Position numbers and translations under genes: made by a program
Shown here: positions 44,516 to 55,723 of the stretch, in pieces
Numbering within the stretch: the stretch's first letter is position 1
How the letters are laid out: every line of letters starts with the position of its first letter
DNA from: Nicoliella spurrieriana
GTDB lineage: Bacteria; Bacillota; Bacilli; Lactobacillales; Lactobacillaceae
DNA length: 64,000 nucleotides
Assembly (NCBI RefSeq): GCF_023380205.1
Contig: NZ_CP093361.1
Location: 372,001 to 436,000 of the forward strand
Reading direction: 5' to 3'
The notes under the pieces: generated by a model
What the model was told of the DNA's origin: nothing
Databases searched by the model: none
The model's input: the letters and a program-made list of their open reading frames with translations, nothing else

Positions 44516-46459
44516 GTGACTGACGAAGAAAAGCGCCGTGAAAAAGAGGCTGAGAAGTATAATGCCAGTCAAATCCAGGTCTTAGAGGGACTGGAAGCCG
44601 TTCGTAAGCGACCTGGGATGTACATTGGTTCCACTAGTGTTCAAGGATTGCACCACTTAGTATGGGAAATTGTTGATAACGGAATCGATGAAGCACTCGC
44701 TGGATTTGCTGATACCATTCACGTAATTGTTGAAAAGGATAATAGTATTACCGTTACTGATAACGGACGGGGAGTTCCCGTGGACGTGATGACGAAGACT
44801 GGGAAACCGGCGCTAGAAACCATCTTTACGATTTTGCACGCTGGTGGAAAGTTCGGCGGTGGCGGATACAAAGTTTCCGGTGGTCTTCATGGAGTGGGAG
44901 CATCGGTTGTTAATGCGCTTTCCACTGAATTAGATGTAACCGTTAAACGTGGTGGAAAGGTATACTACATTGACTTTGCACGTGGACATGTGAAAACACC
45001 GATGAAACAAATCGGGACGACCTCTGAAGAGGAACATGGGACTAAGGTGCACTTTGTACCGGACCCTGATATCTTTACTGAGACGACTACTTACGACATG
45101 GACACACTAACTAACCGGGTCCGTGAACTTGCGTTTTTGAACAAGGGTTTGCGAATTACGGTACGTGATAATCGACCAGAAAAGCCAGTTGAACATGATT
45201 TTCACTATGAAGGTGGAATTAGGCACTACGTTGATTACCTAGATGAAAACAAGGACACGTTATTTGAAGAACCAATTTACGTTGAGGGCAAGGAAAATGA
45301 CATCAACGTTGAAGTGGCACTTCAATATACTGATGATTATCACAGTAATCTATTAACCTTTACTAATAACATCCATACGATTGAAGGGGGAACCCATGAA
45401 GAAGGGTTTAAGCGTGCTTTAACACGGGTCATTAATGACTATGCACGTAAGAATAATCTTTTGAAGGGTAAGGATGCTAAGCTGACCGGTTATGATGTGC
45501 GTGAAGGGTTAACCGCAGTGATCAGCATTAAGCATCCAGACCCACAATTTGAAGGGCAAACTAAGACGAAGTTAGGGAACTCCGATGCACGGGCCGTGAC
45601 CGATCATATCTTTAGTGAGCACTTCAACCGCTTTTTGCTAGAACATCCAAGTGTAGCCAGAAAAATTGTTGAAAAGGGTTCGATTGCATCCAAAGCACGG
45701 GTTGCTGCTAAACGGGCCCGTGAAGTTACTCGGAAGAAGAGCGGCCTAGAAATTAGTAACCTTCCTGGGAAATTGGCTAATAACACCAGTAATGATCCAT
45801 CCATTTCAGAGTTATTTATTGTCGAAGGGGATTCTGCCGGCGGTTCAGCTAAACAGGGCCGTTCAAGATTAACGCAGGCAATCTTACCAATTCGGGGCAA
45901 GATTCTAAACGTTGAGAAGGCTAGCATGGATCGAATTTTGGCAAATGAAGAAATCCGTTCTTTATTCACAGCGATGGGAACCGGGTTTGGTGAAGACTTT
46001 GATATTTCTAAGGTTCACTACCACAAGTTGATTATTATGACCGATGCCGATGTTGATGGTGCTCATATTCAAACGTTGTTATTGACTTTGATTTATAACT
46101 ACATGCGTCCATTATTGGATGCGGGGTACGTTTATATTGCACAACCACCTTTGTATCGTTTAAGACAGGGAAAACTACAACGGTATATTGATACCGACCA
46201 AGAGTTACACAAGCTATTGAGCGAACTACCAGGTTCACCAAAACCACAAATTCAGCGTTACAAGGGGCTTGGTGAAATGGATCCGGAACAACTATGGGAA
46301 ACAACGATGAACCCAGAGAATCGACACCTCCTACGAGTGGATTCCGATAATGCTGCTGGTGCCGCACAGGTATTTGCAATGCTAATGGGGAATCAAGTTG
46401 AGCCACGGCGTAAATTCATTGAAGAAAACGCAAAGTTTGTTGAAAACTTGGATGTTTAA
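44516..46459 (+). CDS. gyrB: DNA gyrase subunit B
   Basis: 647 aa. GHKL ATPase domain ([38 protein letters not shown]), transducer, and TOPRIM with [13 protein letters not shown] and [15 protein letters not shown] start with AAGGAGGAG upstream. It and GyrA introduce negative supercoils. Confidence 0.98.
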   Translation: MTDEEKRREKEAEKYNASQIQVLEGLEAVRKRPGMYIGSTSVQGLHHLVWEIVDNGIDEALAGFADTIHVIVEKDNSITVTDNGRGVPVDVMTKTGKPALETIFTILHAGGKFGGGGYKVSGGLHGVGASVVNALSTELDVTVKRGGKVYYIDFARGHVKTPMKQIGTTSEEEHGTKVHFVPDPDIFTETTTYDMDTLTNRVRELAFLNKGLRITVRDNRPEKPVEHDFHYEGGIRHYVDYLDENKDTLFEEPIYVEGKENDINVEVALQYTDDYHSNLLTFTNNIHTIEGGTHEEGFKRALTRVINDYARKNNLLKGKDAKLTGYDVREGLTAVISIKHPDPQFEGQTKTKLGNSDARAVTDHIFSEHFNRFLLEHPSVARKIVEKGSIASKARVAAKRAREVTRKKSGLEISNLPGKLANNTSNDPSISELFIVEGDSAGGSAKQGRSRLTQAILPIRGKILNVEKASMDRILANEEIRSLFTAMGTGFGEDFDISKVHYHKLIIMTDADVDGAHIQTLLLTLIYNYMRPLLDAGYVYIAQPPLYRLRQGKLQRYIDTDQELHKLLSELPGSPKPQIQRYKGLGEMDPEQLWETTMNPENRHLLRVDSDNAAGAAQVFAMLMGNQVEPRRKFIEENAKFVENLDV

Positions 46460-46464
46460 TTAAA

Positions 46465-46480
46465 TGTTTCACGTGTAACA
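46465..46480. promoter_or_regulatory. parS centromere site 2
   Basis: TGTTTCACGTGTAACA, identical to the site at 25777 and an exact parS consensus on the complementary strand. It begins 6 bp after the gyrB stop. Confidence 0.9.
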
Positions 46481-46502
46481 TTTAATTGGATTGCTCAAAA
46501 AA

Positions 46503-46518
46503 TGTTTCACGTGTAACA
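46503..46518. promoter_or_regulatory. parS centromere site 3
   Basis: A third identical 16-mer, 38 bp after site 2 and within the gyrB-gyrA gap, about 8 kb right of the upstream oriC cluster. Confidence 0.9.
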
Positions 46519-46555
46519 CGAATTAAAATAAGACCATGAATGGAGGCAAATTAAA

Positions 46556-49030
46556 GTGGCCAATGGAGATATTGTAAATCACCGAATAACAGATATTGAT
46601 TTATCTAAAAAAATGAAGACCTCATTTTTAGACTATGCAATGAGTGTGATTGTTGCAAGAGCACTACCCGATGTGCGGGATGGATTAAAGCCAGTCCATC
46701 GTAGAATCCTTTATGATATGCATGAATTAGGGGTTACTCCTGATAAACCGTATAAGAAGTCAGCCAGAGTCGTTGGGGACGTTCTTGGGAAGTACCATCC
46801 TCACGGTGACTCTGCCGTATATGGATCGATGGTGCGGATGGCACAAGACTTTAGTTATCGTTACCTACTAGTTGATGGACATGGAAACTTTGGTTCCGTT
46901 GATGGTGATGGAGCTGCTGCAATGCGGTATACCGAAGCTAGACTTAGTAAGATTTCATTGGAAATGTTACGTGACATCAATAAGGATACCGTTGATTTTC
47001 AAGATAACTATGATGGAACTGAAAAGGAACCGAGCGTGTTACCATCACGCTTCCCGAACCTATTAGTGAATGGAGCTTCTGGAATTGCGGTTGGGATGGC
47101 CACTAACATTCCACCACATAACTTAAGCGAAGTTATCAGTGCGATTCATATTTTAATGGGCAATCCTGATGCAACGACTGCTGATTTAATGGATGCCCTT
47201 CCGGGACCTGATTTCCCAACCGGGGGAGTGGTAATGGGTAAATCCGGAATTAGAAAAGCATATGAAAATGGGAAGGGAACCATTGTCCTACGTGCCAAAG
47301 TGGATATTGAAGAAGTGAAGGGCCATCAACAAATTATTGCCACCGAACTTCCATACATGGTTAATAAAGCCAAGTTGATTGAGCGAATTGCTGATTTAGT
47401 TCGCGAAAAAAGAATCGATGGGATTACCGATATTAAGGATGAATCTGACCGTGAGGGATTACGGGTAACGATTGATGTTCGCCGGGATGCTAGTGCCGAA
47501 GTGGTTTTGAATAACCTTTATAAGTTGACCCTTTTGCAAACCTCATTTAGTTTTAACATGTTAGCGATTGTTCATGGAGCACCCAAAGTGCTAAGCCTAA
47601 AAGAAATCTTGCAGAACTACTTGGAACACCAAGTCCAAGTGATTAAGCGCCGGACTGAACATGATTTGAAACGGGCCCAAAACCGTGACCATATCTTGCA
47701 GGGACTGTTAACAGCACTGGATCACATTGATGCAATTATTAAAATTATTCGTGAATCCCAGACGGGTGCAATTGCCAAGGCGCAATTAATTAATAATTAC
47801 GCTCTTTCTGATAAACAAGCCCAAGCCATTTTGGATATGCGACTAGTTCGTTTAACCGGCCTGGAACGTGAAAAGGTTGAAGACGAACACCAAAAGCTAT
47901 TGAAGGATATCGAAGAATTTAAAGCAATTTTGGCAAGTCGTGAACGGATCAATCAAATTATTTACAATGAATTATTGGAAATTCAAGATCGCTTTGGCGA
48001 TGCCCGCCGGACTGAATTATTGGTCGGTGAAGTCTTAAGCATCGAAGATGAAGACTTAATTGCCGAAGAAGACGTAATGGTGACGTTGACCCATAACGGC
48101 TACGTTAAACGATTACCAACTTCTGATTTCAAGACCCAAAATCGCGGTGGTCGAGGAATTCAGGGGATGGGCGTTCATAATGATGATTTTATTGAACACC
48201 TAGTTGCCACTTCTACCCATGATACGCTGTTATTCTTTACCAATGCTGGGAAGGTCTATCGAATGAAGGGGTACGAAATCCCTGAATATGGCCGGACTGC
48301 AAAGGGAATTCCAATCATTAACTTATTGGGGATCAAACCCGAAGAAAAGATTGAAGCTGTGATTAACGTTTCTGCTAAGGCTAAGAATAATGAAAAATAC
48401 CTATTCTTTACGACCCAGCTGGGACGTTCCAAGCGGACACCAATTGATGAATTCTTCAACATTCGGAGCAATGGACTCAAAGCAATTAGTTTGAAGGATG
48501 ATGATGAACTAATTCGGGTCTCAGTTGTTAATAATGATGACAATATCATTATTGGGACGCATTTAGGGTATGCTGCAAGCTTTAAGGCTGAAGATGTTCG
48601 TTCAATGGGGCGGACTGCTAGTGGGGTTCGTGGAATCAATCTCCACCCTAATGACTATGTAGTTGGTGCAGACGTGTTAAATGCTGATAGTTATGTTTTC
48701 GTTATCTCAGAAAAGGGATATGGAAAGCGGACGCCAGCTGATGAATATGCCATTAAGGGTCGTGGTGGAAAGGGAATCAAGACCGCTAGGATCAATTCTA
48801 AGAACGGCCCGTTAGCTGGATTAGCAACCGTTGATGGTGATGAAGACATCATGTTAATCACCGATAAGGGGGTTACGATTCGGTTTGATGCAAACAATGT
48901 ATCAAAGAGTAGTCGGGTGACCCTGGGAGTCCATCTAATTCGAATGGATGATGGTGCGAAGGTTGCAACCATGGCCAAGGTCGCTAAGGATGATGAAACG
49001 GCTGATGCTAATCAAACTCCAGAATCATAA
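46556..49030 (+). CDS. gyrA: DNA gyrase subunit A
   Basis: 824 aa. Winged-helix region with the quinolone-determining [10 protein letters not shown] (unmutated Ser), catalytic Tyr in AMRYTEARL, and six C-terminal beta-pinwheel blades including the GyrA box ([10 protein letters not shown]). GTG start with GGAGG upstream. Expressed after gyrB but separated by the parS pair. Confidence 0.98.
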   Translation: MANGDIVNHRITDIDLSKKMKTSFLDYAMSVIVARALPDVRDGLKPVHRRILYDMHELGVTPDKPYKKSARVVGDVLGKYHPHGDSAVYGSMVRMAQDFSYRYLLVDGHGNFGSVDGDGAAAMRYTEARLSKISLEMLRDINKDTVDFQDNYDGTEKEPSVLPSRFPNLLVNGASGIAVGMATNIPPHNLSEVISAIHILMGNPDATTADLMDALPGPDFPTGGVVMGKSGIRKAYENGKGTIVLRAKVDIEEVKGHQQIIATELPYMVNKAKLIERIADLVREKRIDGITDIKDESDREGLRVTIDVRRDASAEVVLNNLYKLTLLQTSFSFNMLAIVHGAPKVLSLKEILQNYLEHQVQVIKRRTEHDLKRAQNRDHILQGLLTALDHIDAIIKIIRESQTGAIAKAQLINNYALSDKQAQAILDMRLVRLTGLEREKVEDEHQKLLKDIEEFKAILASRERINQIIYNELLEIQDRFGDARRTELLVGEVLSIEDEDLIAEEDVMVTLTHNGYVKRLPTSDFKTQNRGGRGIQGMGVHNDDFIEHLVATSTHDTLLFFTNAGKVYRMKGYEIPEYGRTAKGIPIINLLGIKPEEKIEAVINVSAKAKNNEKYLFFTTQLGRSKRTPIDEFFNIRSNGLKAISLKDDDELIRVSVVNNDDNIIIGTHLGYAASFKAEDVRSMGRTASGVRGINLHPNDYVVGADVLNADSYVFVISEKGYGKRTPADEYAIKGRGGKGIKTARINSKNGPLAGLATVDGDEDIMLITDKGVTIRFDANNVSKSSRVTLGVHLIRMDDGAKVATMAKVAKDDETADANQTPES

Positions 49031-49045
49031 AGATTTAAAATAAAA

Positions 49046-49070
49046 AAAACGGTGATACGCCGTTTTTTAT
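49046..49070 (+). terminator. Terminator of gyrA
   Basis: AAAACGGTG and CGCCGTTTT (one U-G) with loop ATA and a T-run. Confidence 0.85.
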
Positions 49071-49125
49071 TTTGCTGCGTATCTTAATACTGTATCGCAA
49101 TTTTAGATCTCGTTATTTGAATCTA

Positions 49126-49154
49126 TTGATTAATTTATTTAAACATGCTATAAT
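49126..49154 (+). promoter_or_regulatory. Promoter of the rpsF-ssb-rpsR operon
   Basis: TTGATT (49126-49131) and TATAAT (49149-49154) with 17-bp spacing; TG two bases before the -10 makes it extended. Confidence 0.8.
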
Positions 49155-49160
49155 TTTTAT

Positions 49161-49247
49161 TTGTGAATATTGGCGCACTATGCGCTAATGTTTTCCTTGC
49201 CCCATGGAATTGTCCATGGAGCCACAGACCACAAGGAGGTGTAACTC
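49161..49247 (+). promoter_or_regulatory. Structured rpsF leader
   Basis: Two hairpins, TTGGCGCA/TGCGCTAA (49170-49188) and CCATGGA/TCCATGG (49202-49219), precede AAGGAGG. rpsF leaders in many bacteria bind the S6:S18 complex for autoregulation; this leader could be such an element, but the diagnostic motif was not verified. Confidence 0.45.
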
Positions 49248-49538
49248 ATGGAAGAAAAGAAATACGAAATTACTTACATCATTCGTCCTGATTTAGACGA
49301 ACCAGCTAAGAAGGAATTAGTTGATCGTTTTGACAAGATCTTGACTGATAATGGTGCTAAGATTATTGACTCAAAGGATTGGTCAAAGCGTCGTTTTGCT
49401 TACGAAATTGGCGGTTACAATGAAGGAACTTACCACATTGTTAACCTTACTACTGATAAGCACGAAGCATTACAAGAATTTGACCGTTTATCCAAGTACA
49501 GTGATGGAATCTTACGTCAAATGACTGTTTTAAGATAA
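49248..49538 (+). CDS. rpsF: 30S ribosomal protein S6
   Basis: 96 aa. [23 protein letters not shown] and the [16 protein letters not shown] segment are typical S6. It forms the S6:S18 pair in the 30S platform. First gene of an operon with ssb and rpsR. Confidence 0.97.
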   Translation: MEEKKYEITYIIRPDLDEPAKKELVDRFDKILTDNGAKIIDSKDWSKRRFAYEIGGYNEGTYHIVNLTTDKHEALQEFDRLSKYSDGILRQMTVLR

Positions 49539-49577
49539 TTAAACAGTCTAGCTTAAATATGAGAGGAGTTTTTCAGC

Positions 49578-50147
49578 ATGATTAATCGAGCCACATTAAC
49601 TGGTCGTTTGACCCGGGATGTAGAATTGCGATACACCCAAAGCGGCAGAGCAGTTGGTAGTTTTAGTTTAGCTGTTGATCGTCGTTTCAAAAATGGAAAT
49701 GGCGAACGTGAGGCGGACTTTATTAACTGTGTCGTGTGGGGGAAGTCAGCTGAAAATTTTGCTAATTACGTGCATAAGGGGAATTTGGTCGGAATTGATG
49801 GCCGAATTCAGACCCGGAATTATGAAAATAACCAAGGGAACCGTGTGTATGTAACGGAAGTTGTCGTTGAGAACTTCTCATTCTTGGAATCACGGAATTC
49901 TGCTAACTCTAATCGGGGCGCAGCAAACGTGAATAACTTCCAAAATGGTGGAATGAACAATGATAATGCTCCTCAAAATGGCGGAAACATGAACCACTAT
50001 AATAATCCTGGCAACGGTGTGAATGGTGGGAACCAAAATCCTAACCAAACTTTTAATAACCATAATAATGGTAATAATAAAGACCCGTTTGATGGCAATG
50101 ATGATGATAGTGGAATTGATGTTTCTGATGATGATTTACCATTCTAA
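49578..50147 (+). CDS. ssb: Single-stranded DNA-binding protein
   Basis: 189 aa. OB fold (1-110, [26 protein letters not shown]), a long Asn/Gly-rich linker and the acidic C-terminal tip DISDDDLPF-like VSDDDLPF that recruits repair partners. Located between rpsF and rpsR as in Bacillus. Confidence 0.97.
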   Translation: MINRATLTGRLTRDVELRYTQSGRAVGSFSLAVDRRFKNGNGEREADFINCVVWGKSAENFANYVHKGNLVGIDGRIQTRNYENNQGNRVYVTEVVVENFSFLESRNSANSNRGAANVNNFQNGGMNNDNAPQNGGNMNHYNNPGNGVNGGNQNPNQTFNNHNNGNNKDPFDGNDDDSGIDVSDDDLPF

Positions 50148-50200
50148 TCTAAAATTAAAATTGTAAACCGAAAATAATAAATTGTAGGGGAGTGAATCAA

Positions 50201-50434
50201 ATGGCACAAAGAAGAGGCGGACGTCGTCGTCGTAAGGTTGATTACATTGCTGCTAATCATATCGATTACATCGATTACAAGGATGTAGCATTGTTAAACC
50301 GCTTTACATCAGAACGTGGTAAGATTTTACCTCGTCGAGTTACTGGTACCAGCGCTAAGAATCAACGTAAGTTGACTGCTGCTATCAAGCGTTCACGGAT
50401 TATGGGATTAATGTCCTTCGTCAGTGAAGACTAA
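50201..50434 (+). CDS. rpsR: 30S ribosomal protein S18
   Basis: 77 aa from the ATG at 50201, preceded by [32 protein letters not shown] and [19 protein letters not shown] are diagnostic. No Cys zinc ligands are present (C-minus form). Confidence 0.97.
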   Translation: MAQRRGGRRRRKVDYIAANHIDYIDYKDVALLNRFTSERGKILPRRVTGTSAKNQRKLTAAIKRSRIMGLMSFVSED

Positions 50435-50446
50435 TATTGATTGTGA

Positions 50447-50480
50447 AAGGGAGTGGGATCATTTGGTCCTACTCCTTTTT
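50447..50480 (+). terminator. Terminator of the rpsF operon
   Basis: AAAGGGAGTGGGA pairs with TCCTACTCCTTT (one bulge) and a T7 run follows. Confidence 0.8.
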
Positions 50481-50540
50481 TTACTATCAAAATCAGATTG
50501 TGATAAAATATAGTTATCTCAAAATACAAGAGGTATCATA

Positions 50541-52583
50541 ATGAAGAAAAAATTTTCATCTAAAAACATACCACCTTTTCTTAGAAATAAACATTTAAGG
50601 TGGGTGACTTTATTTACTGCCACTTTATCAATTTTAGGCACCGTGATTGCTTTTTTATACAGTAGTTTAACTGGAGTCTTCCTATTAGCATTTGTATGTT
50701 TAGGATTAGCGTATACCTTCAATTTATTAAATCATTTAAGTGCTAATCGGAATGAGTACATTTCAGATTTATCATATCGAATTCATCGTGGTGAATCAGA
50801 AACGATGCTAGAGATGCCAATGGGAATTATGATCCTAAGCGATGATCAAAAAATTGAATGGGTTAATCCGTACTTACAACCATACTTTGGTGACCAATAC
50901 GTCTTAGGCCAATCGGTTGTGGATGTCGCGCCAGGGCTAAATTCCTTAATTTCAAAATATTGGAATTCTAACGATACGAATGATGTCACTTGGAATCACC
51001 ACCATTTTTCGATGTTGATTCAAAAGGAATTTCATACCGTCTACTTAATGGATGTTACTAGTTATTATGATATTCAAGAACGTTATAATAATGAAAAAAT
51101 TTCAATTGGAGAAATTTTTCTAGATAATTACGATGAAATTACCCAGTCAATGACTGACCAAGAAATTTCGAACCTATTGAATTATGTTACCAACGAATTA
51201 ACGGCATGGGCTCGCGAATTTGGAATGTATTTGAAACAGATTGATGATGACCACTTCATGATTATTGCATACGCTAGTTCGTTAAAGGCAATTGAAGAGG
51301 ATAAGTTCAAGATTTTGGATAAAATTCGTGAAAGTACTTCTAAGCAAAACTTCCCGTTAACCCTAAGTGTGGGAATTGCTTATGGTGATAATAACTTGAA
51401 TAGCCTAGCTGATCAGTCCCAGAGTGATTTAGATTTGGCATTGGGTCGTGGAGGTGATCAAGTCGTTGTTAAGGCTAAGAACCAAGAAGCTCGGTTCTAC
51501 GGTGGTAAGACCAACCCAATGGAAAAGCGGACGCGTGTGCGTGCTAGAATGACCTCTCAGGCCCTTCAAGAAATCATGAAGGAATCTGATCAGATCTTTG
51601 TTCAAGGGCATCAACGACCAGATATGGATGCAATTGGGGCCTGCTTTGGCATTCGGCGAATTGCTAAGATGAATAATAAGAAGTGTTGGATCGTAGTGGA
51701 CCAGTCACAGTTGCATACCGATGTAAAACGACTGATTGAAACTAGTAAGGACTATCCTGAAATTTATGATTCCATCATTACCCCCGAAGAGGCTTTACAA
51801 AAGGCTACCGACGATAGTTTATTGATTATGGTTGATCATTCCAAACCATCAATGAGTATTTCCAGTGATCTTTACGAGCGCCTATCCAATCGGGTTGTAA
51901 TCATTGATCATCATCGGCGGGGTGAGGAATTTCCACCAAACCCAATTTTGGTTTACATTGAGCCGTACGCATCCTCTACCTGTGAATTGATTACTGAAAT
52001 GTTTGAATATCAATCTCAGGATGCAGAACCAATCAATAAGCTAGAAGCAACAGCAATGCTAACTGGAATCTTCATTGATACCAAATCGTTTTCAATGCGG
52101 ACCGGGACTCGAACGTTCGATGCCGCCAGTTATCTTCGTTCAGCTGGTGCTGATTCTGAAGAAATGCAACAATTTATGGAAGAAAATGTTGATGATTACC
52201 TTGCTCGGAACCACTTAATTTCATTAGTTAAGTTTGTTGATAAGGATCGCCACATTGCAATGGTAATTGGTGAAGATGATCATCCATACGATCCAGTTAC
52301 TGCTGCTCAGGCCGCTGATTCAATTCTTACGATGTCTGGGGTAGAGGCTTCCTTCGTTGCTACGGAAAGAGCCGGCGGAATGGTTGGAATTTCTGCTCGA
52401 AGTAACGGTGAAGTTAATGTTCAAATCATCATGGAAAGACTTGGTGGTGGTGGGCACCTTTCAAGTGGAGCTACTCAAATTAAGGATAAAAAGGTTTCTG
52501 AAGTTGAGCCAATTTTGGATAAAACCATTAAAGATGTTTTGTCAGATGAGACTGATTCAGATAATGATGATAAAATAGAATAG
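50541..52583 (+). CDS. gdpP: Cyclic-di-AMP phosphodiesterase GdpP
   Basis: 680 aa. Two N-terminal transmembrane helices (~20-65), a degenerate PAS domain, a degenerate GGDEF domain (~175-310), DHH domain (GHQRPDMDAIGA, VDHSKP, IIDHHRRGEEF) and DHHA1 with GGGGHLSSGA. It hydrolyses c-di-AMP to control osmotic and wall homeostasis. AAGAGG before the ATG. rplI follows as in Bacillus. Confidence 0.95.
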   Translation: MKKKFSSKNIPPFLRNKHLRWVTLFTATLSILGTVIAFLYSSLTGVFLLAFVCLGLAYTFNLLNHLSANRNEYISDLSYRIHRGESETMLEMPMGIMILSDDQKIEWVNPYLQPYFGDQYVLGQSVVDVAPGLNSLISKYWNSNDTNDVTWNHHHFSMLIQKEFHTVYLMDVTSYYDIQERYNNEKISIGEIFLDNYDEITQSMTDQEISNLLNYVTNELTAWAREFGMYLKQIDDDHFMIIAYASSLKAIEEDKFKILDKIRESTSKQNFPLTLSVGIAYGDNNLNSLADQSQSDLDLALGRGGDQVVVKAKNQEARFYGGKTNPMEKRTRVRARMTSQALQEIMKESDQIFVQGHQRPDMDAIGACFGIRRIAKMNNKKCWIVVDQSQLHTDVKRLIETSKDYPEIYDSIITPEEALQKATDDSLLIMVDHSKPSMSISSDLYERLSNRVVIIDHHRRGEEFPPNPILVYIEPYASSTCELITEMFEYQSQDAEPINKLEATAMLTGIFIDTKSFSMRTGTRTFDAASYLRSAGADSEEMQQFMEENVDDYLARNHLISLVKFVDKDRHIAMVIGEDDHPYDPVTAAQAADSILTMSGVEASFVATERAGGMVGISARSNGEVNVQIIMERLGGGGHLSSGATQIKDKKVSEVEPILDKTIKDVLSDETDSDNDDKIE

Positions 52584-52638
52584 TAATAGCTAAATAGCCA
52601 TTTTATTTAATAATTTGGCGAAAAGGAGTGGATTCTAA

Positions 52639-53091
52639 ATGAAAGTTATCTTCTTAGAAGATGTTCGTGGAAAAGGGAAACGTGGCGAGGTCAAGGATGT
52701 CCCACAAGGTTACGCCCAAAACTTTCTAATTAAGCATGGAAAGGCTAAGGCAGCTACTGGTTCTGCAATTGGAAAGCTAAAAGCTGAACAACGGGCTGAA
52801 GCTAAAACTGAAGCCGAAGAACTGGCAAATGCTAAGGAACTTAAAACTACGCTAGAAAACGACAAGACCGTCGTAGAACTAACTGCTAAAGCTGGTTCAG
52901 ATGGCCGGTTGTTTGGATCAATTCCAAGTAAGCAAATCGCACAAGCGTTGGATAAACAATTCAATATCAAGCTTGATAAGCGTAAGATCGAACTATCAGA
53001 ACCCATTCGTTCACTTGGTTACACTAACGTTCCTGTTAAGTTACACCCCACCGTTACTGCTACGATTAGGGTTCACGTTGGTGAAAAATAA
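52639..53091 (+). CDS. rplI: 50S ribosomal protein L9
   Basis: 150 aa. [30 protein letters not shown] and the C-terminal half [22 protein letters not shown] are classic L9. AAAAGGAG upstream; likely cotranscribed with gdpP. Confidence 0.97.
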   Translation: MKVIFLEDVRGKGKRGEVKDVPQGYAQNFLIKHGKAKAATGSAIGKLKAEQRAEAKTEAEELANAKELKTTLENDKTVVELTAKAGSDGRLFGSIPSKQIAQALDKQFNIKLDKRKIELSEPIRSLGYTNVPVKLHPTVTATIRVHVGEK

Positions 53092-53116
53092 CCACTTACT
53101 TTATTAATACGTTAGT

Positions 53117-53154
53117 AAAATGGAACTGAGGCGGCTGCGCTTCGGTTCCATTTT
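53117..53154 (+). terminator. Terminator of rplI
   Basis: AAAATGGAAC and GTTCCATTTT pair around a GC-rich inner stem, 26 bp past rplI. Confidence 0.8.
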
Positions 53155-53181
53155 GATTAAAGATCAAAAAGAGGAAATCCT

Positions 53182-54555
53182 ATGAGCAATGAAGTAATGA
53201 ATCAAATTCCACCACAAAATATTGATGCTGAAAAAGCCGTTTTGGGAGCAATTTTTCTTGATACTGAATCATTACCAGAAGCCATGGAACAACTACAGTC
53301 TGATGATTTTTACAAAAACGCGCATCGGATTATCTTTCAGGCGATGGAAACGCTTAATGATCGGGATGAAAAAATTGATTTATTAACCATCACTAATTAT
53401 TTGCAATCTAATCAGCAACTGGAAGATGTTGGCGGAATTCCATACCTAACTGAATTGGCCCAATCGGTTCCGACTGCTTCGAATATTGTATACTATGCTA
53501 AGATCGTTCATGATAAGTCAGTGGCTCGAAAGTTAATCGATACCGCCACTAGCATTGCAAAGGAAAGTTATAATAACGATGACATTACCACTTTGCTAGA
53601 TGATGCTGAAACGAAGATTATGAACGTTTCTGATAATCGCAATCAATCCGGATTTAAATCCATTGGTGATGTTTTAAAGCTATCCTTCAATGAAATTAAT
53701 GAACTGTCAAAAAATAAAGACACCGTAACTGGGGTTTCGACTGGATTTCAAAAATTGGATGAAATCACGACCGGATTGCATGGTGGTGAATTGATTATTC
53801 TTGCTGCTCGACCAGCGGTTGGTAAAACTGCCTTTGCATTGAATGTTGCTCAAAACGTTGCGACTAAAACTAATAATACGGTTGCCATTTTTAGTTTAGA
53901 AATGGGGGCTGAGCAGCTAGTTAACCGGATGATCTGTGCAGAGGGCAGTATCGATGCAAACCACCTCAGAACCGGGAATTTAAGCTCTGAAGAGTGGCAA
54001 AATCTGGTGATTGCAATGGGCAGTCTTTCTAAGGCGAGTGTATATATTGATGACACCCCTGGCATTCGTATGTCAGAAATTCGGGCTAAAAGTCGCCGGC
54101 TAGCTAAGGAAAAGGGTAATTTAGGGCTGATTGTGGTTGATTACCTTCAATTAATTGAAGGTGGCAATCGTGAAAACAGACAACAAGAAGTTTCTGCCAT
54201 CTCGCGGCAAATGAAGAAATTAGCAAATGAATTAGACGTTCCTGTAATCTCGCTTTCCCAGTTATCACGGGGAGTGGAACAACGACAGGATAAGCGGCCC
54301 GTTCTTTCAGATATTCGTGAATCAGGATCGATTGAACAAGATGCTGATATTGTAGCATTTCTATATCGTGATGATTATTACGAACGTGATGAGGGGGACG
54401 ATGACGATGGTTCCCAAGATGATGGCAACAACGACATCGGTGAAGTTGAAGTGATTATTGAGAAGAACCGTTCCGGGGCACGTGGAACGGTTAAGTTATT
54501 ATTTATTAAATCCCATAATAAATTTTCATCAATTTCATATATGGACGATGAGTAA
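53182..54555 (+). CDS. dnaB: Replicative DNA helicase
   Basis: 457 aa. An N-terminal DnaG-interaction domain (PPQNIDAEKAVLGAIFLD), RecA-like motor with Walker A AARPAVGKTAFAL, Walker B LIVVDYLQLI, and VISLSQLSRGVEQR. Called dnaC in Bacillus. GAGGAAA precedes the ATG. An acidic loop (DEGDDDDGSQDDG) near residue 410 is longer than usual. Confidence 0.97.
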   Translation: MSNEVMNQIPPQNIDAEKAVLGAIFLDTESLPEAMEQLQSDDFYKNAHRIIFQAMETLNDRDEKIDLLTITNYLQSNQQLEDVGGIPYLTELAQSVPTASNIVYYAKIVHDKSVARKLIDTATSIAKESYNNDDITTLLDDAETKIMNVSDNRNQSGFKSIGDVLKLSFNEINELSKNKDTVTGVSTGFQKLDEITTGLHGGELIILAARPAVGKTAFALNVAQNVATKTNNTVAIFSLEMGAEQLVNRMICAEGSIDANHLRTGNLSSEEWQNLVIAMGSLSKASVYIDDTPGIRMSEIRAKSRRLAKEKGNLGLIVVDYLQLIEGGNRENRQQEVSAISRQMKKLANELDVPVISLSQLSRGVEQRQDKRPVLSDIRESGSIEQDADIVAFLYRDDYYERDEGDDDDGSQDDGNNDIGEVEVIIEKNRSGARGTVKLLFIKSHNKFSSISYMDDE

Positions 54556-54670
54556 CGGGAACTTAATTATTTTTTAGATAATTAGTTAAATTAGTTTAAA
54601 TAGTATATCTTTTTATGATGGTGCTCTGGTACACTATAATTAGTAAATTAAACGATTGGAGAACTATAAA

Positions 54671-55159
54671 ATGGAAATTACTTTTAGACCACCTACTCAA
54701 AATGATTTAGATGGAATGTTACACGTGGAACAAAGTTGTTTTGAACCTGAAGAAAGAATGGATGAAAATGAATTTATCCAGGTGCTTAAACATGTTTCAG
54801 AAACAACCATCATTGCAGCTGATGATGATCATGTTGCCGGAATGTTAATCGGACGGACCACTAGTAACCAACTATTGGATAATGATGCTTACCATTTAGA
54901 CCTAGATAGTAAGCCTGGTGATAAGTATCTTGCAATCTTAGGGCTGGCCGTTTACCCCGACTACCAAGGACATGGAATTGCCACTCAGTTGCTCGATCAA
55001 ATCGAAAAATTGGCTAAACAACGCGGATTATCCGGGGTAACCTTGGATTGTCGTGAGCACTTGATTCCATTCTATGAAAAACATGGCTTTGAATTGCTTG
55101 GCCGCTCTAATTCCAATTTTGGTGGAATTGAATGGTTCGGAATGCAAAAAAACATTTAA
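54671..55159 (+). CDS. GNAT acetyltransferase
   Basis: 162 aa. ILGLAVYPDYQGHGIATQLLDQIEKLAKQRG is the acetyl-CoA-binding motif A; PFYEKHGFELLGRS is motif B. It resembles AANAT-like N-acyltransferases. The start at 54671 follows TTGGAG. Monocistronic. Substrate unknown. Confidence 0.85.
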   Translation: MEITFRPPTQNDLDGMLHVEQSCFEPEERMDENEFIQVLKHVSETTIIAADDDHVAGMLIGRTTSNQLLDNDAYHLDLDSKPGDKYLAILGLAVYPDYQGHGIATQLLDQIEKLAKQRGLSGVTLDCREHLIPFYEKHGFELLGRSNSNFGGIEWFGMQKNI

Positions 55160-55174
55160 TCATTTTAAATTATA

Positions 55175-55213
55175 AAATAGGGTTAACTACCAAATTGGTG
55201 GTTAACCCTATTT
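55175..55213 (+). terminator. Terminator of the GNAT gene
   Basis: 18-nt arms (AAATAGGGTTAACTACCA and complement, one wobble) around AAT. Confidence 0.85.
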
Positions 55214-55315
55214 AAGTATTGCCTGTAAAAGAATGTTAATTAAAATATCACCCACTTGTTTAGTTTGATTATTAATTGTTAATTAATGTAGAATTAATAA
55301 GATGGTGGTGAAAAA

Positions 55316-55648
55316 ATGATACTTGTTTTATTATTGTTACTTTTATTTTTGGGTGGCTTAGAGCTCTTCTTTAGTTGCTTTGGCACCTTAATTGCAATTG
55401 TTGTAATCATAGCGTTACTGTTTTTTGCAGCATGGCTAATGTTTTATGCTGCAATCGTGTTGCTAGTGTTTTATGCCGTATTTATAATTTGGCGGTGGTT
55501 AATTAATGACCATCCTCAATTAGCTCGCCGGCTTAACTTAGATCGATTGAATGCTTGGATCATTCGGGTTAATAATGGTCAAACCCGGCAGAATGTTTTC
55601 ATATTATTAATCATGGCATTGATTATTATTTGGCTAATTCGTAAGTGA
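55316..55648 (+). CDS. Hypothetical membrane protein, 110 aa
   Basis: Three hydrophobic stretches (residues ~1-20, 22-60 and 93-108) with a basic amphipathic segment between (RRLNLDRLNAWIIRVNNGQTRQN). GGTGGTG upstream. No family recognised; probably a small cytoplasmic-membrane protein. Confidence 0.6.
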   Translation: MILVLLLLLLFLGGLELFFSCFGTLIAIVVIIALLFFAAWLMFYAAIVLLVFYAVFIIWRWLINDHPQLARRLNLDRLNAWIIRVNNGQTRQNVFILLIMALIIIWLIRK

Positions 55649-55723
55649 AAATGTTATATGTCATATCCACAATTGTGCTAGAATTAGTTTACAAGGATTT
55701 TCATATTGAAGGGGTAATTTTCT

